This document shows, piece by piece, positions 21,903 through 32,500 of a DNA stretch of 64,000 nt (position 1 is its first letter; every line of letters begins with the position of its first letter). The notes under the pieces are model-generated. The model did not search any database and had not been told where the DNA came from. It saw nothing but the letters and a program-made list of their open reading frames with translations. The translations under genes and the position numbers were made by a program. Source of the DNA: Rugalucina vietnamica (lineage: Eukaryota > Mollusca > Bivalvia > Lucinida > Lucinidae); assembly GCA_964017185.1 (NCBI GenBank), contig OZ024876.1, forward strand, positions 17,744,226 through 17,808,225, written 5' to 3'.

Positions 21903-22023
21903 AAATATTGGTTAACATTAAGAGAAGCATTTTCATGCACAACTAAGTTGAGAATGAAAAGAAGTATTTTTATATCTCAATGCCTGGATTAATTGTGCCC
22001 TTACTGTTCAGAATATAATTGAG

Positions 22024-22247
22024 CATTTGCGTGAGAAAACCAACAATTTAGATTTCCGAACAGGTCCGATGCTAAAAGTCCACTATAGTCACGGAAGAAG
22101 GTTAGAAGCCTGGGATTTTGGATTTAAGAAGAAGAGGGATTGTACTATTTTTGCAGCGAAAACATAGGCACTGATCAGCTACTGTGAAGCTGGTCTGTGC
22201 CTTTGTTTTTGCATATACAGATTTTTGGTTTTCTCATGTGGTGGCTC
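22024..22247 (-). mobile_element. GAGCC-MITE
   Basis: Reverse copy (GAGCATTTGCGTGAGAAAAC to CTCATGTGGTGGCTC). Confidence 0.75.
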
Positions 22248-22289
22248 AGATAATAATCAAAACTTTCTTAATGCAGACTGACCTGAGTA

Positions 22290-22620
22290 CGGGGTAGTGC
22301 TATAATGTCTATTCCCAAAATGTCTACTCCCATAACGTCTACTCCAAAAATGTCTTTCCAAAAATCTGTACTATGCTAAAATGTCTATTCCCAAAATGTC
22401 TACTTAAATAAAACGGTTGTTTCAATAAATTTTATTTTTAGAAAGGTTAAATGAAATAAATAATGGACTATTTTGAATGAAAGTATAAAAATAAAGTTAT
22501 ACTGTTAACCCACAATTTAACTGATTATTCAAAATTTCATACAGCAGATATTATGGGAATAGCATAGTACACATTATGGGAATAGACATTTTGGGAGTAG
22601 ATATTCCAGCACCTACCCCT
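22290..22620. mobile_element. MITE made of ATGTCTAYTCCCAAA repeats with inverted ends
   Basis: The left end GGGGTAGTGCTATAATGTCT and the right end (reverse complement GGGGTAGGTGCTGGAATATC) are imperfect inverted repeats. Both run on into repeated TCTATTCCCAAAATGTCTAC words. TGAGTA occurs next to each end (a possible target duplication). Confidence 0.7.
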
Positions 22621-22763
22621 GAGTAGTTGTTTTGCTGGCTTTGTTACGGTGATGCTCAAATATCTCTGCAATAAACAAATTTGGGCCACAGAGGCTTCTT
22701 TGAAAACATGATTTACAAACTAAATCAGGAGCAAAAAAAGGAGTAGTGACAGAGACTTAAATG

Positions 22764-22935
22764 TGAAAATCTGCACAGGTGATCAGTGCCTTTGTTTTCG
22801 CTATACGGATAGTACATTCCCTTCTACTTATATCCAAAATTTCCAGCTTCTAACCTTCTCCTGTCACTGTAAAGGCCAGTTTGTGTCGGACTGGGACGGA
22901 ACTCCCAAAGACTGGTTTTCTAGCATCGCTGCTCA
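22764..22935 (+). mobile_element. GAGCC-MITE, left part deleted
   Basis: Starts near the second palindrome arm (GGTGATCAGTGCCTTTG) and ends TAGCATCGCTGCTC. Confidence 0.65.
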
Positions 22936-23055
22936 AGTAATATTGTGCAACTGCAGCAGATCAGTCTGCAAATGACTTAAACCTGTTTAATATCTTTTTT
23001 ACTGAAAACTAGGAGAAATTGCACCTACTTGTAGTAAAAGAGTATGGAATATATG

Positions 23056-23288
23056 AGCCGCATCATGAGAAATCCAACAATGTGGTTTCTGAACAGGTCC
23101 GACACAAACTGAGCTGTACAAGCACTGGAAACGGCTAAAAGCTGGAAATTTTGAATTTAGAAAGTAGAGGAATTGTACTATCCATGTAGTGAAAACGAAG
23201 GTGATGATCAGCTTCGCGGTTACCATGAATCTGGTCTTTGCCTTTGTTTTCGCATATGCAGACTGCTGGGTTTCTCATGGCGTGGCTC
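23056..23288 (-). mobile_element. GAGCC-MITE
   Basis: Near-complete reverse copy with centre GATCAGCTTCGCGGTTACCA. Confidence 0.8.
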
Positions 23289-23410
23289 AAATGTCTTGTG
23301 CGTTTTTTATTTATTTCATAGAAATACTGGTTATATCTTATTTCAATCAAAGAGGATGGATGATCACTTAAGCTATGCCGTTCATTTATCAAACACACCA
23401 ATATTTTGGC

Positions 23411-23549
23411 TGTGACACAAGAAAACAGATTGTACAATACCACTTCTTGTTAAATCTGAAATTTGAAGCTTCTAGCCCTCTTCTGGAATTGCAATTTGTG
23501 TCTGACCTGGTCGGAAACCCGTAAGACCCGTTTTCTCGTGGCGTGGCTC
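23411..23549 (+). mobile_element. GAGCC-MITE, centre deleted
   Basis: GTGACACAAGAAAACAGATT is joined to the AATACCACTTCTTG section. It ends CTCGTGGCGTGGCTC. Confidence 0.65.
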
Positions 23550-23654
23550 AAGTAAAACAAAGCATCTAGATCTTAAAAGCAATAATGAATTAACAAATAA
23601 AAAGATACAAAAAATAAGCAACAACAAAGAACCGAAATTCCATTCTCTGTACTC

Positions 23655-24195
23655 ATTAACCAGACCTGGGGTACCCTTTCTCTATAATTGACCAGACCTG
23701 GGGTACCCTTTCTCTATAATTGACCAGACCTGGGGTACCCTTTCGACCACACCTGGGGTACCCTTTCTCTGTACTCAATGACCACACCTGGGGTACCCTT
23801 TCTCTTTACTCAATGACCAGACCTGGGATACCCTTTCTCTGTACCTTTCTCTGTACTCATTGACCAGACCTGGGGTACCCTTTCTCTGTACTCATTGACC
23901 AGACCTGGGGTACCCTTTCTCTGTACTCAATGACCAGACCTGGGGTACCCTTTTTCTGTACTCATTGACCAGACCTGGGGTAATCCTTTCTCTGAACTCA
24001 CTGTCCAGACCTGGGGTACCCTTTCTCTGTACTCATTGACCAGACCTTGGGTACCCTTTTTCTGTACTCATTGACCAGACCTGGGGTAATCCTTTCTCTG
24101 AACTCACTGACCAGACCTGGGGTACCCTTTCTCTGTACTCATTGATCAGACCTGGGGTACCCTTTCTCTGTACACATTGACCAGACCTGGGGTAA
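23655..24195 (+). repeat. Minisatellite, 35-36-bp unit, about 15 copies
   Basis: Units of TGACCAGACCTGGGGTACCC followed by TTTCTCTGTACTCAT, with some shortened units and a variant with GGTAATCC. Each unit holds CCTGGGGTACCC. Confidence 0.95.
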
Positions 24196-24331
24196 TCTTA
24201 ATCTGTAATCATGATTACTTGATATTTGATTGAAATTCTAAAATAGATATAAAAAATGTGTAACCACAGAAATTGACTTCTAAGAGCAGTGCCTAAGGTA
24301 ACGGGTGTGATCTCCAGCCCACAACCATACA

Positions 24332-24525
24332 AGCCATGTCATAAGAAAACCAACAATGTAGTTTCCACAACAGGTCCAATGCAAACTGAGCTGTACATAA
24401 ACCTGGACATTTTGCATTAAGAAAGAGGAGGAATTGTACTATCCCTAGAGCGAAAACATAGGTGCTGTTCAGCTTCGCAGCCTTTGTTTTTGCATATGCA
24501 AAATGTTGGCTTTCTCATGACGTGG
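24332..24525 (-). mobile_element. GAGCC-MITE, diverged
   Basis: Reverse copy with a deleted palindrome arm (GCCATGTCATAAGAAAACC to CTCATGACGTGG). Confidence 0.65.
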
Positions 24526-24876
24526 ATAATATGTTGTGGACATCAAAATGCTCCAATAAATAAAGCATGAAAAACAAGGTAAAACATGAAAATTAAAACA
24601 ATGAAACGAGTATAAGAAAACAAAATACATGTAAAAAGATGAAAAAATGAACAAAAGAAAAATATCTGCTTTTACTCAACAGTTCAGTTGCTTGAAAAGG
24701 TTCTGTTTACAAATAAAATTGAAACATCTATAATATTTTTTCCTAAAAGCAGTAGTCACATACTGATAGCCACTGGACGAGTACTGGATAGGTGGCTCCT
24801 TTCGTCTTGAACAATAACTTTCTTCACCAGACAAACCTGTACTTTTTATAATATTTCATTGATAAGGAGTATATAT

Positions 24877-25108
24877 GAGCCGCGTCAAGAAAACCAACAT
24901 TTTGCATATGCAAAAACACAGACGTAGATCAGCTTCGCAGTAACTGCACAGCTGATCAGCGCCTTTGTTTTAGCTACAAGAATAGTACGATTCATCTACT
25001 TTTTAAATCATAATTTTCCAGCCTCTGGCCTGCTTCTGTGACTATATACAGGCCAGTTTGTCGGACCTGTTTGGAAACCAGATTGTTGGTTTTCAAATGA
25101 CATGGCTC
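24877..25108 (+). mobile_element. GAGCC-MITE, with ATAT target duplication
   Basis: Complete forward copy (GAGCCGCGTCAAGAAAACC to GACATGGCTC) flanked by ATAT on both sides. Confidence 0.85.
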
Positions 25109-25370
25109 ATATGGTGATTTACTCCATTTTCTGTCCATTCAGCATCCATTGGCATTATCCGGTAACATGTGACTACTGCTTCAAGAGCTATTAAACTGCG
25201 TAGGAGTAAGTCGAAAAAGGCACAAAGTCATTATTTGTACTATTTAGCAAAACTTACGGAAAATGAAAAGCAGAAAAATGTCAAAGCAAAACAACCTACT
25301 AGTGAAAAACATTAAATGGGTAAACAATTGTGAGAAAAATGACAAATATTTCACAAAACTTAACTTAAAT

Positions 25371-25606
25371 GAGCTGCGTCATGAGAAAAACAGATTCTTG
25401 CCTATGCGAAAACAAAGGTGCAGATCAGCTTCGCAGTAACTGCGAAGCTGATCAGCGCCTTTGTTCTCGCTATACGGATAGTACAATTCCTCTACTTTCT
25501 AAATCCAAAATTTCCAGCCTCTAGCCATCTTCTGTGACTGTACAGGCCGGTTTGTGTTGTACCTGGTTGGAAACCCCGAAGACCGTTTTTTTTCACTCTG
25601 CAGCTC
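25371..25606 (+). mobile_element. GAGCC-MITE, with AAAT target duplication
   Basis: Complete forward copy with intact centre GATCAGCTTCGCAGTAACTG and AAAT on both sides. Confidence 0.85.
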
Positions 25607-26085
25607 AAATAAATATAATGAAACAATGAGGCAAACATGATCTGATTATTAATGTACATTATGCTTTTTATAACATAGGTGCTACTGTAACAAAACCACC
25701 AAGCACCACATCAAGACATAAAGTAGCCTTTGCATCTGGCTAGTTTGACCAAATGTTAGGCCATTGTTAAACATTATTTGTTTGCAATTACCTACCGAGT
25801 GGAATAAAGAGAAAGGAAGGTCAGACATTTTTTTCTTCACAAAATCGAAATATACAAAAAAGTGCTCTTATTATACATTGCATTAAAATTAATCAAGCAA
25901 AATTAAAATTCATTAAGTGCATGTCGAGTGCAAGTAGAGGAGAACTAACATGCTTATAGAATTTGAGACACTAGTTGACTGATTGAGGAATATCGTTTTG
26001 CAAACTACCATATTTTGTTTTACGCAAAAAAAAAGATTTTGAAAAGCAAAAAAAAAAAAAAAAAAAAAAATGGGGGTATGCAGAA

Positions 26086-26228
26086 AAGAAGTAGAAGAGG
26101 AATTGTACTATCCGATTAGCGAAAACAAAGGCGCTGATCAGCTTCGCGGTTGCTTCGCGGTTACCGCGAAGCTGATCTGCGCCTTTGTTTTCGCATATGC
26201 AGATTGTTGGTTTTCCCACGAGGCGGCT
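26086..26228 (-). mobile_element. GAGCC-MITE, truncated, with enlarged palindrome
   Basis: Reverse copy lacking its first third. The centre carries an extra GCTTCGCGGTT repeat (CTTCGCGGTTGCTTCGCGGT). It ends CCCACGAGGCGGCTC. Confidence 0.75.
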
Positions 26229-26637
26229 CATATGTAAATACATGTAAAATTTTATTTTAGGCCTTAAAAACTACCCACTAAGAACACAATTTGATCGTTC
26301 GATTTTAGGTTTGTCATCCAACCAAATGCTAATGGTATATGTATATGCAGATGGAACCTTGATTTAAGTTTACAGAAGTCGGAATTGAACCTGCAACCCC
26401 TGGTTTACAAGGTAAGCCGCTTAGCCACAATGCCATGTAGTATTCTCTCTTGAGATGCAAAGGTTAACTTGACATTTAACAAAAAAAAGTACGTCCAGGT
26501 TGATGATTTTGTTACAATGCAGCGAAAATGAATTTCTATAACTTTACTTTCAATGGAAATTGTACAATTAACAATAAAATTTAACTTCAAGCAAGTTTTC
26601 TTAGAACCAAGCTTAAAGCAAAAATACAGTTTTACAT

Positions 26638-26857
26638 GAGCCACATCATGAGAATACCTGCTTTTCACATACGCAAAAACAAGGACGCAGATCAGGTGTG
26701 CAGCAACTGCACAGCTGATCAGCGTCCTTGTTTTCGCAACACCAACAGTACAATTCCTGTACTTATTGTCTCCAAACTTTCAGGATTCTAGCTTCTGTGA
26801 CTGTACAGGTTAACCTGGTCGGAAACCCCAAAGACCTGTTTACTCGCGTCACAGCTC
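26638..26857 (+). mobile_element. GAGCC-MITE, with ACAT target duplication
   Basis: Complete forward copy flanked by ACAT at 26634-26637 and 26858-26861. Confidence 0.85.
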
Positions 26858-26920
26858 ACATGGTTTCTGACCCAGCAGCTCACCCATCTAGTGGGCTCCA
26901 CTCAAATTAAACCTTCATCA

Positions 26921-27186
26921 GGAAAACATGTCCATGAAATGCATACCCCCTTAAACCACACTTTTATATAGAAAAACTGGGGTTTGCAGGGGTATACCTA
27001 TTTTTTTCAATTCTAATCTAAAACATAGATTGTGGGTACTTGTTAGAACAGCAAGGCAGTTCTAACATGTAGCCACAATCAATGTTTTCAACAAAAATAT
27101 TGAAAAAATCATTTTTTTCTAATAAAATTTTCATTTTTTACAGCTGAAAAAAAATCTCTGTATATTGCATGGACAAGTTTTCGTAC
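26921..27186 (+). mobile_element. Palindrome MITE (family A)
   Basis: Both ends are kept (CATCAGGAAAACATGTCCAT, GGACAAGTTTTCGTA). The core is shortened to AGAACAGCAAGGCAGTTCT. Confidence 0.75.
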
Positions 27187-27463
27187 TGTGTAATAAAACA
27201 TACCAGATAAAGTTTAAAGCTTTTTCATACAAGTATGCCAGTGATTGAAAATTCAAAATTCATTCCTTTATATTTATCCTGGTAGTTCTCTAGAGTCCAA
27301 TTCTACTTTACTGCCTGCAGCAAGTACACATCTTTCCAACCACAATAGCTTCATAAAACAGTGACAACAAAAAACAAAGAATAAACTTAGCGATTAATAC
27401 CTGGCTTTTCTGTTTTCTCACATTTCAAAAATAGATCAACACAATGATAGTCATCAAAATCAG

Positions 27464-27694
27464 GGGCCACTTGTTCAAAATTAACAATAACACTAGTTAA
27501 CAATTTGTTTAAATTTCAAATGGCAATATTACAAATACACTTTTATTTTTTGTTGAACAAATGTGAGAATCCTCTGCATTGCAAAGGATTCTCACATTTT
27601 TTCAACAAAAAATAACAGGGTATTTGTTTTTGAAGTTGATCAAATTGAGGGCTTAATGACAGTGTAAAGCAAACCGTTTTAAACAACTGGGCCC
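27464..27694. mobile_element. Fold-back MITE with GGGCC ends and a long hairpin
   Basis: The ends GGGCCACTTGTTCAAAATTA and (reverse complement) GGGCCCAGTTGTTTAAAACG are imperfect inverted repeats. The centre at 27543-27613 is a strong hairpin: ATTTTTTGTTGAACAAATGT, GAGAATCCT, a short loop and the mirror arm. Confidence 0.7.
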
Positions 27695-27748
27695 AGGTTG
27701 CTTCATAACCAAATAATAAACATTCTGATTATCATACATATTCTGATA

Positions 27749-27956
27749 TGAGCCACGTCGTGAGAAAACCAACAACGTGGTTTTCAAACAAGTCCGACAT
27801 AAACCGAGCTATACAGTCACAGCTTGAAATTTCGGATTATCTGTGTACTATCTGTGTAGTGAAAACAAAGATGCTGATCAGTTTCGCAGTTACCGTAAAG
27901 CTGGTCTGCACCTTTGTTTTCCCATTTGCAAATTGTTGGTTTTCTGATGCAGAGGC
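27749..27956 (-). mobile_element. GAGCC-MITE
   Basis: Reverse copy (GAGCCACGTCGTGAGAAAAC to GATGCAGAGGCTC). Confidence 0.75.
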
Positions 27957-28097
27957 TCACATATTTTTCTAATGGGAAACATCTTTTTTAGGTGGGGATT
28001 ATACAAAATTTCATCATGTTGTAATCAAAACAGTAGACATTCAGTTCAATACACATTAACTTCACAAAAGCGAGAAAAAAAGAAACTATAATTAAAT

Positions 28098-28304
28098 GAG
28101 CCACAACATGAGAAAACCAACAATCTGAATATGCGAAAACAAAGATGCAGATCAGCTTCTTTTATTTTCACTACACGGATAGTACAATTCCTCTACTTTC
28201 TAAATCCAAAGTTTCTAGCTTCTAGCCATCTTCCATGACGGTACAGACAAGTTTGTGTCCGACCTGTTCAAAAACCACATTGTTGGTTTTCTTTTGACAC
28301 GGCT
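28098..28304 (+). mobile_element. GAGCC-MITE, centre deleted
   Basis: Forward copy. The sequence CAGATCAGCTTCTTTTATTT shows loss of the palindrome. It ends TTTGACACGGCTC. Confidence 0.75.
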
Positions 28305-28339
28305 CAAATAAATCTTATCCTGTCCTTCTCCAGTATAAA

Positions 28340-28573
28340 ATGAGTTGCGACACGAGAAAACCAGTCTTCGGGGTTTCCGACCAAGCCTGACACAAACCGA
28401 GCTGTAGAAGCACAGAAGACAACTAGAAACTGGAAATTTTGGATTTAGACAGTAGAGGAATTGTACTATCCGTGCAGCGTAAACAAAGGCGCTGATCAGC
28501 TTCGCAGTTACTGCGAAGGTGATCTGTGCCTTTGTTTTCACTATGGCAAAAATCTGGTTTCTCCTGTGGCTCA
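28340..28573 (-). mobile_element. GAGCC-MITE
   Basis: Reverse copy 35 bp from the previous one (GAGTTGCGACACGAGAAAAC to TTCTCCTGTGGCTC). Confidence 0.75.
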
Positions 28574-28689
28574 AATCGGCAAGTTGTTTTAGATTTAACA
28601 ATATAATTATTCAACAGTTCATCCAAGTTAAAACTGTTAATATTACAAATAGACAGCAATTTTTGGTTGGAAACAAAATGTGAAAAAAA

Positions 28690-28890
28690 GAGCCACATCA
28701 TAAGAAAACCGACATTCTGAATATGCGAAAACAAAGACGCAGGTCAGCTTCATGATAACCGCGAAGATGATAAGCGCCTTTGTTTACGCTACAAGGATAG
28801 TACAATTCTTCTTCTTTCTAAATCCCAAATTTCCAGCCTCTAGCTATTTCTGTGACTGTACAGACCGGTTTATGTCGGACCAGGTCAAAA
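28690..28890 (+). mobile_element. GAGCC-MITE, 3'-truncated
   Basis: Forward copy (GAGCCACATCATAAGAAAAC) ending in GTCGGACCAGGTC and an A-run. Confidence 0.7.
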
Positions 28891-28952
28891 AAAAAAAACA
28901 AAGGCGGGTTTACAGTGTAAACAGTGTATTTGATAATGTCATCAGTAAATGC

Positions 28953-29182
28953 TTAACCCATATTTGACGAATAGACTTTCCCATCATTAACATTTGGGCG
29001 AGTCCACTTTCGTTTTTAGGGGCTGTAGGTGTAATTTTATTTTTTTTATCTCTTTTTTCGATGGAATTTCTCGAAGCAAACAGAATAGCCCCAGATGGGA
29101 CGCCGCATTCTGCGGCGTCACATCTGGGGCTATACTGTTTGCCTATGTCCCACAAAAAGGACGCCAGGCTTATATGAGTTAA
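28953..29182 (+). mobile_element. TTAA hairpin MITE in the presumed ARNT 3' UTR
   Basis: Complete copy with TTAA at both ends and the full hairpin (AATAGCCCCAGATGGGACGC and mirror, about 29083-29139). Read on the ARNT strand it begins 77 nt after the stop codon. It contributes AATAAA at 29041-29036 (minus strand), a possible polyadenylation signal. Confidence 0.8.
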
Positions 29183-29258
29183 AAAAAGATTTCAACATTC
29201 AATACTTTGCACTGGTATGTATCTTATACAAAATATCTGTAAGACTGCTGATCAATTC

Positions 29259-29543
29259 TCAGTCAGTGAATGTATTAAACATGCCCGAGAGATCATTAAA
29301 TTCTTGGCCCTGTTCCAACATACGAAACATGTCCCCGAACTCCTCTCCAGCCTGCTGCTGGTTCCCAGCGTGATGAGGCTGGTTTCCCGATGGCGCGGCC
29401 TGGTTCCCGCCATCGGCACTGGCTCCCTGCCAGTTTGAGGCCTGCCACAGGTTACCAGAGCCCGGCGACGTGTTGCTGGGACTGATCTGACTGAAACCAG
29501 AGGCCGCCGAGCCTGAGGGCTGGTTAGAGAAATCTGTGCCACC
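29259..29543 (-). CDS. ARNT: ARNT exon 15 (C-terminus and stop)
   Basis: The acceptor TATTACAG lies before GGTGGCACAG (phase 0). It encodes [17 protein letters not shown], a Gly/Ser/Gln/Asn-rich stretch ([17 protein letters not shown]) and the conserved ARNT-type tail [24 protein letters not shown]-stop. The acidic/aromatic tail corresponds to the transactivation region of ARNT. A TTAA-MITE ends only 11 nt upstream of the exon. Confidence 0.9.
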   Translation of the reverse strand, partial: GGTDFSNQPSGSAASGFSQISPSNTSPGSGNLWQASNWQGASADGGNQAAPSGNQPHHAGNQQQAGEEFGDMFRMLEQGQEFNDLSGMFNTFTD

Positions 29544-32500
29544 CTGTAATAGATTAACCTTAATATGACGAATGGACTTGTCCATCATTACTATTTGGGT
29601 GAGTACACTTTCATACTAAGGGGACTGGAGTGATTTTGAAATTTTATTCAATTTCTTGGCAAAATTTTGCTAAGCAAACAGAATAGCCCAAGATGGGGAT
29701 ATAATGTTTGCCTATGTCCAACAAATAGGATGACAGGCTTATATGAGTTAAGGAAAGTTTGTAAGTTTTCCTCTGTTGGTCAAGTACACAAATAGAAATG
29801 TGACTTTAACATACCCAAACTCATTGTTAAAGTGCAAAGTTTTCCAATAATGTATTTTAATGTCGACAATTTTTCAGTCATCAAATGACAGGGGCTCTGG
29901 TTCCTGGATAAGGTATGATGGGTAGTTAATGCCTCTTGCTCGAGACTAAATGAGCCATCTCATGAGAACTCAATCTGCATATGCGAAAACAAAGACGCAG
30001 ATCAGCTTCGCGGTTACTGCGAAGCTGATCAGCGCCTTTGTTTTCGCTACACGGATAGTACACTTTCTCTTCTTCTTAAATCCAAAATTTCAAGCTTCTA
30101 GCCTGCTACTGTGTCTGTACAGCCTGATTTGTGTTAGACCTGTTCGGAAATCACCTTGTTGGTTTTCTCACGAGATAGCTCAAATGACAGGGCCCTGGAT
30201 AACATATAATGGGGTCTTGCTCAAGACTAAGTCCAGTGCCAGTGAGGTTCAAAGCTTAGGCCTCTCAGAGTCTGACATTGTATGTCTGTTTCAGAGACTG
30301 ACATTGTCAAAGTCCACTAAATGCAAAGAACCCAGAATCAAAAGCCCATGCTGGATGGCCATACAGGCTACAACACTGAAAGTTTTCACATTAAGTTACT
30401 ACACATTATATAATTGTTTCTCTGGCTATTGGGGTACTTTATAGGGGAAAGAAAGTATACCCACCTGATTTTGATTGAAATATGCCTGTGGTGAGCCCCA
30501 ACTACTAGAGTGGGTGGGGCTATATCTCTGTGGCAGTTGACTAGCTACTGGGGTACTTTAAAGGGGGACTGAAAGTATACCCACCTGATTTTGATTGAAA
30601 TGTGCCTGTGGTGAGCCCCAACTACTAGAGTGGGCGGGGCTATGTCTCTGTGGCAGTTGACTAGCTACTGGGTACTTTAAAGGGGGACTGAAAGTATACC
30701 CACCTGATTTTGATTGAAATGTGCCTGTGGTGAGCCCCAACTACTAGAGTGGGCAGGACTCTGTCTCTGCGGCAGACTAGTGGCAGTTGACTGACTACTG
30801 GGGTACTTTAAAGGGGATTGAGAATTAAATCCACTATAAACATGCTGTCTGCCCATCTGTCTGTATGGGTCCTGGTTGAAGTTCTCTCTGAAAATGGAAA
30901 TTTGAATTGTTAAAAGCAAATGAAAATAAGAGCAGCGTCGCATCACAGCATAGCTCGCCTGACTCGTGCTTTGCCACTAAATCTATTAAAATCTATTACC
31001 CATGACCTTGACCTCAAGGTCACCCAGGTGGGTAATAATGATACAACAAAACCTCAGACCATTATCTACCAACATGCAAAGTATCAGTCAACAGGTTGAA
31101 GCAATATAGATTTACGTGCCGTATAAAGATAAAATATAAATGTTTGATCCTTTGAAGCAGTGAAAACGTTCAAAGGGAGGTCGTATGGGCCATATTGCGC
31201 AATTTCGGGTACTGAACCCTCACCAGTGACCCTTTATAAACCGGCGACGATAGCCAGACAAATATACTGCAATTTCAAAAATTTACACAAGGGTAGTCTA
31301 AATCAAAGACACATGCCTAAACGGGGTCAAATAATGAAGGTGGCTCTAAACGTAAAATTTTAAAACTCTAAATATTCTAATTGATCTCAAAGGACCAAAA
31401 GAAATAATATAATCTGCACTATGGATGATGACTTTTTACGGCCGCCACACAGCACAACGCCAGCTACCATAATAGCAAATAAAACATAAATGCTTGATCC
31501 TTTGGAAGCAGTCAAAATGTTCCAAGGGAGGTGGTATGGGCCATATTGCACAATTTTGGGTACTGATCCCAGTAACCATTTATAAACCGGCGACGATAGA
31601 CATATAAATGTACTGCAATTTCAAAAATTTACACAAGGTAAGTCTTAAAATCAAAGACACATGCCTAAACGAGGTCAAATAATTAGAACATTGTTTAGAA
31701 GATGGCTCTAAACGTAAAATTTTAATACTTTGAATATTCTAATTGAGCTCAAAGGACCGAAAGAAATAATATAACCTGCACTATGAATGATGTACGGGAC
31801 AACTTTTTACGGCCGCTAAACGGCACAACGCCAGCTGCAATAATAGCAAATACATGTAAACTATAAAGGTTTGATTCTTTGGAAGCAGTGAAAACGTTCC
31901 AAGGGAGGTTGTATGGGCCATATTGTGCAATTTCTGGTACTGAATCCTCACCAGTGACCCTTTATAAACCGGCGAGGAAAGCCAGATAAATATACTGCAA
32001 TTTAAAAAATTTACACAAGGTCAGTCTTAATCAAAGACACATGCCAAAACGGGTTCAACTTTAACCAAAAACTTTTACATTCGAGCAACACAGACGACAA
32101 CACCAAAGCCCAGGCAGTTCTAACGACTACCCACAATCTCTGTTTTGGAGCAATAATAAGAAAAATAGGTATACCCCTGCATACCCCAGTTTTACTATAT
32201 AAAAGTGGGGTTCAAGGGGGGTATACATAACACGGACATGTTTTCCTGATGCGATTCTCATAATGCCAACCTGAAATCCTGTTTATTCTGTGACACAATT
32301 GTTTCGCTGCCTCCCTGTATGGGTCGGTTACCCGTGTAGGAACTAAGGCCTGTCCCCTGTTCTGCTGGCTGCTCCAGGGGGATAGCTAGCCCCTGACCTG
32401 ATGCACCTTGGCCACCTTGTTGTGATGTTCTGAAACAATATGAGCCGCCATGTGAGAAAACTGGTTCTTAAAAGTTTCTAGACGGCCAAACAATGTCTAA

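Noticed and set aside
26361-26435. tRNA-Thr-like sequence on the minus strand (A box TGGCTAAGCGG, TTGTAAACC, B box GGTTCAATTCC)
   Set aside because: The acceptor and T stems do not pair, so it is a tRNA-derived repeat or relic, not a gene.
29252-29542. Antisense frames over ARNT exon 15
   Set aside because: Shadow frames of a GC-richer coding exon.
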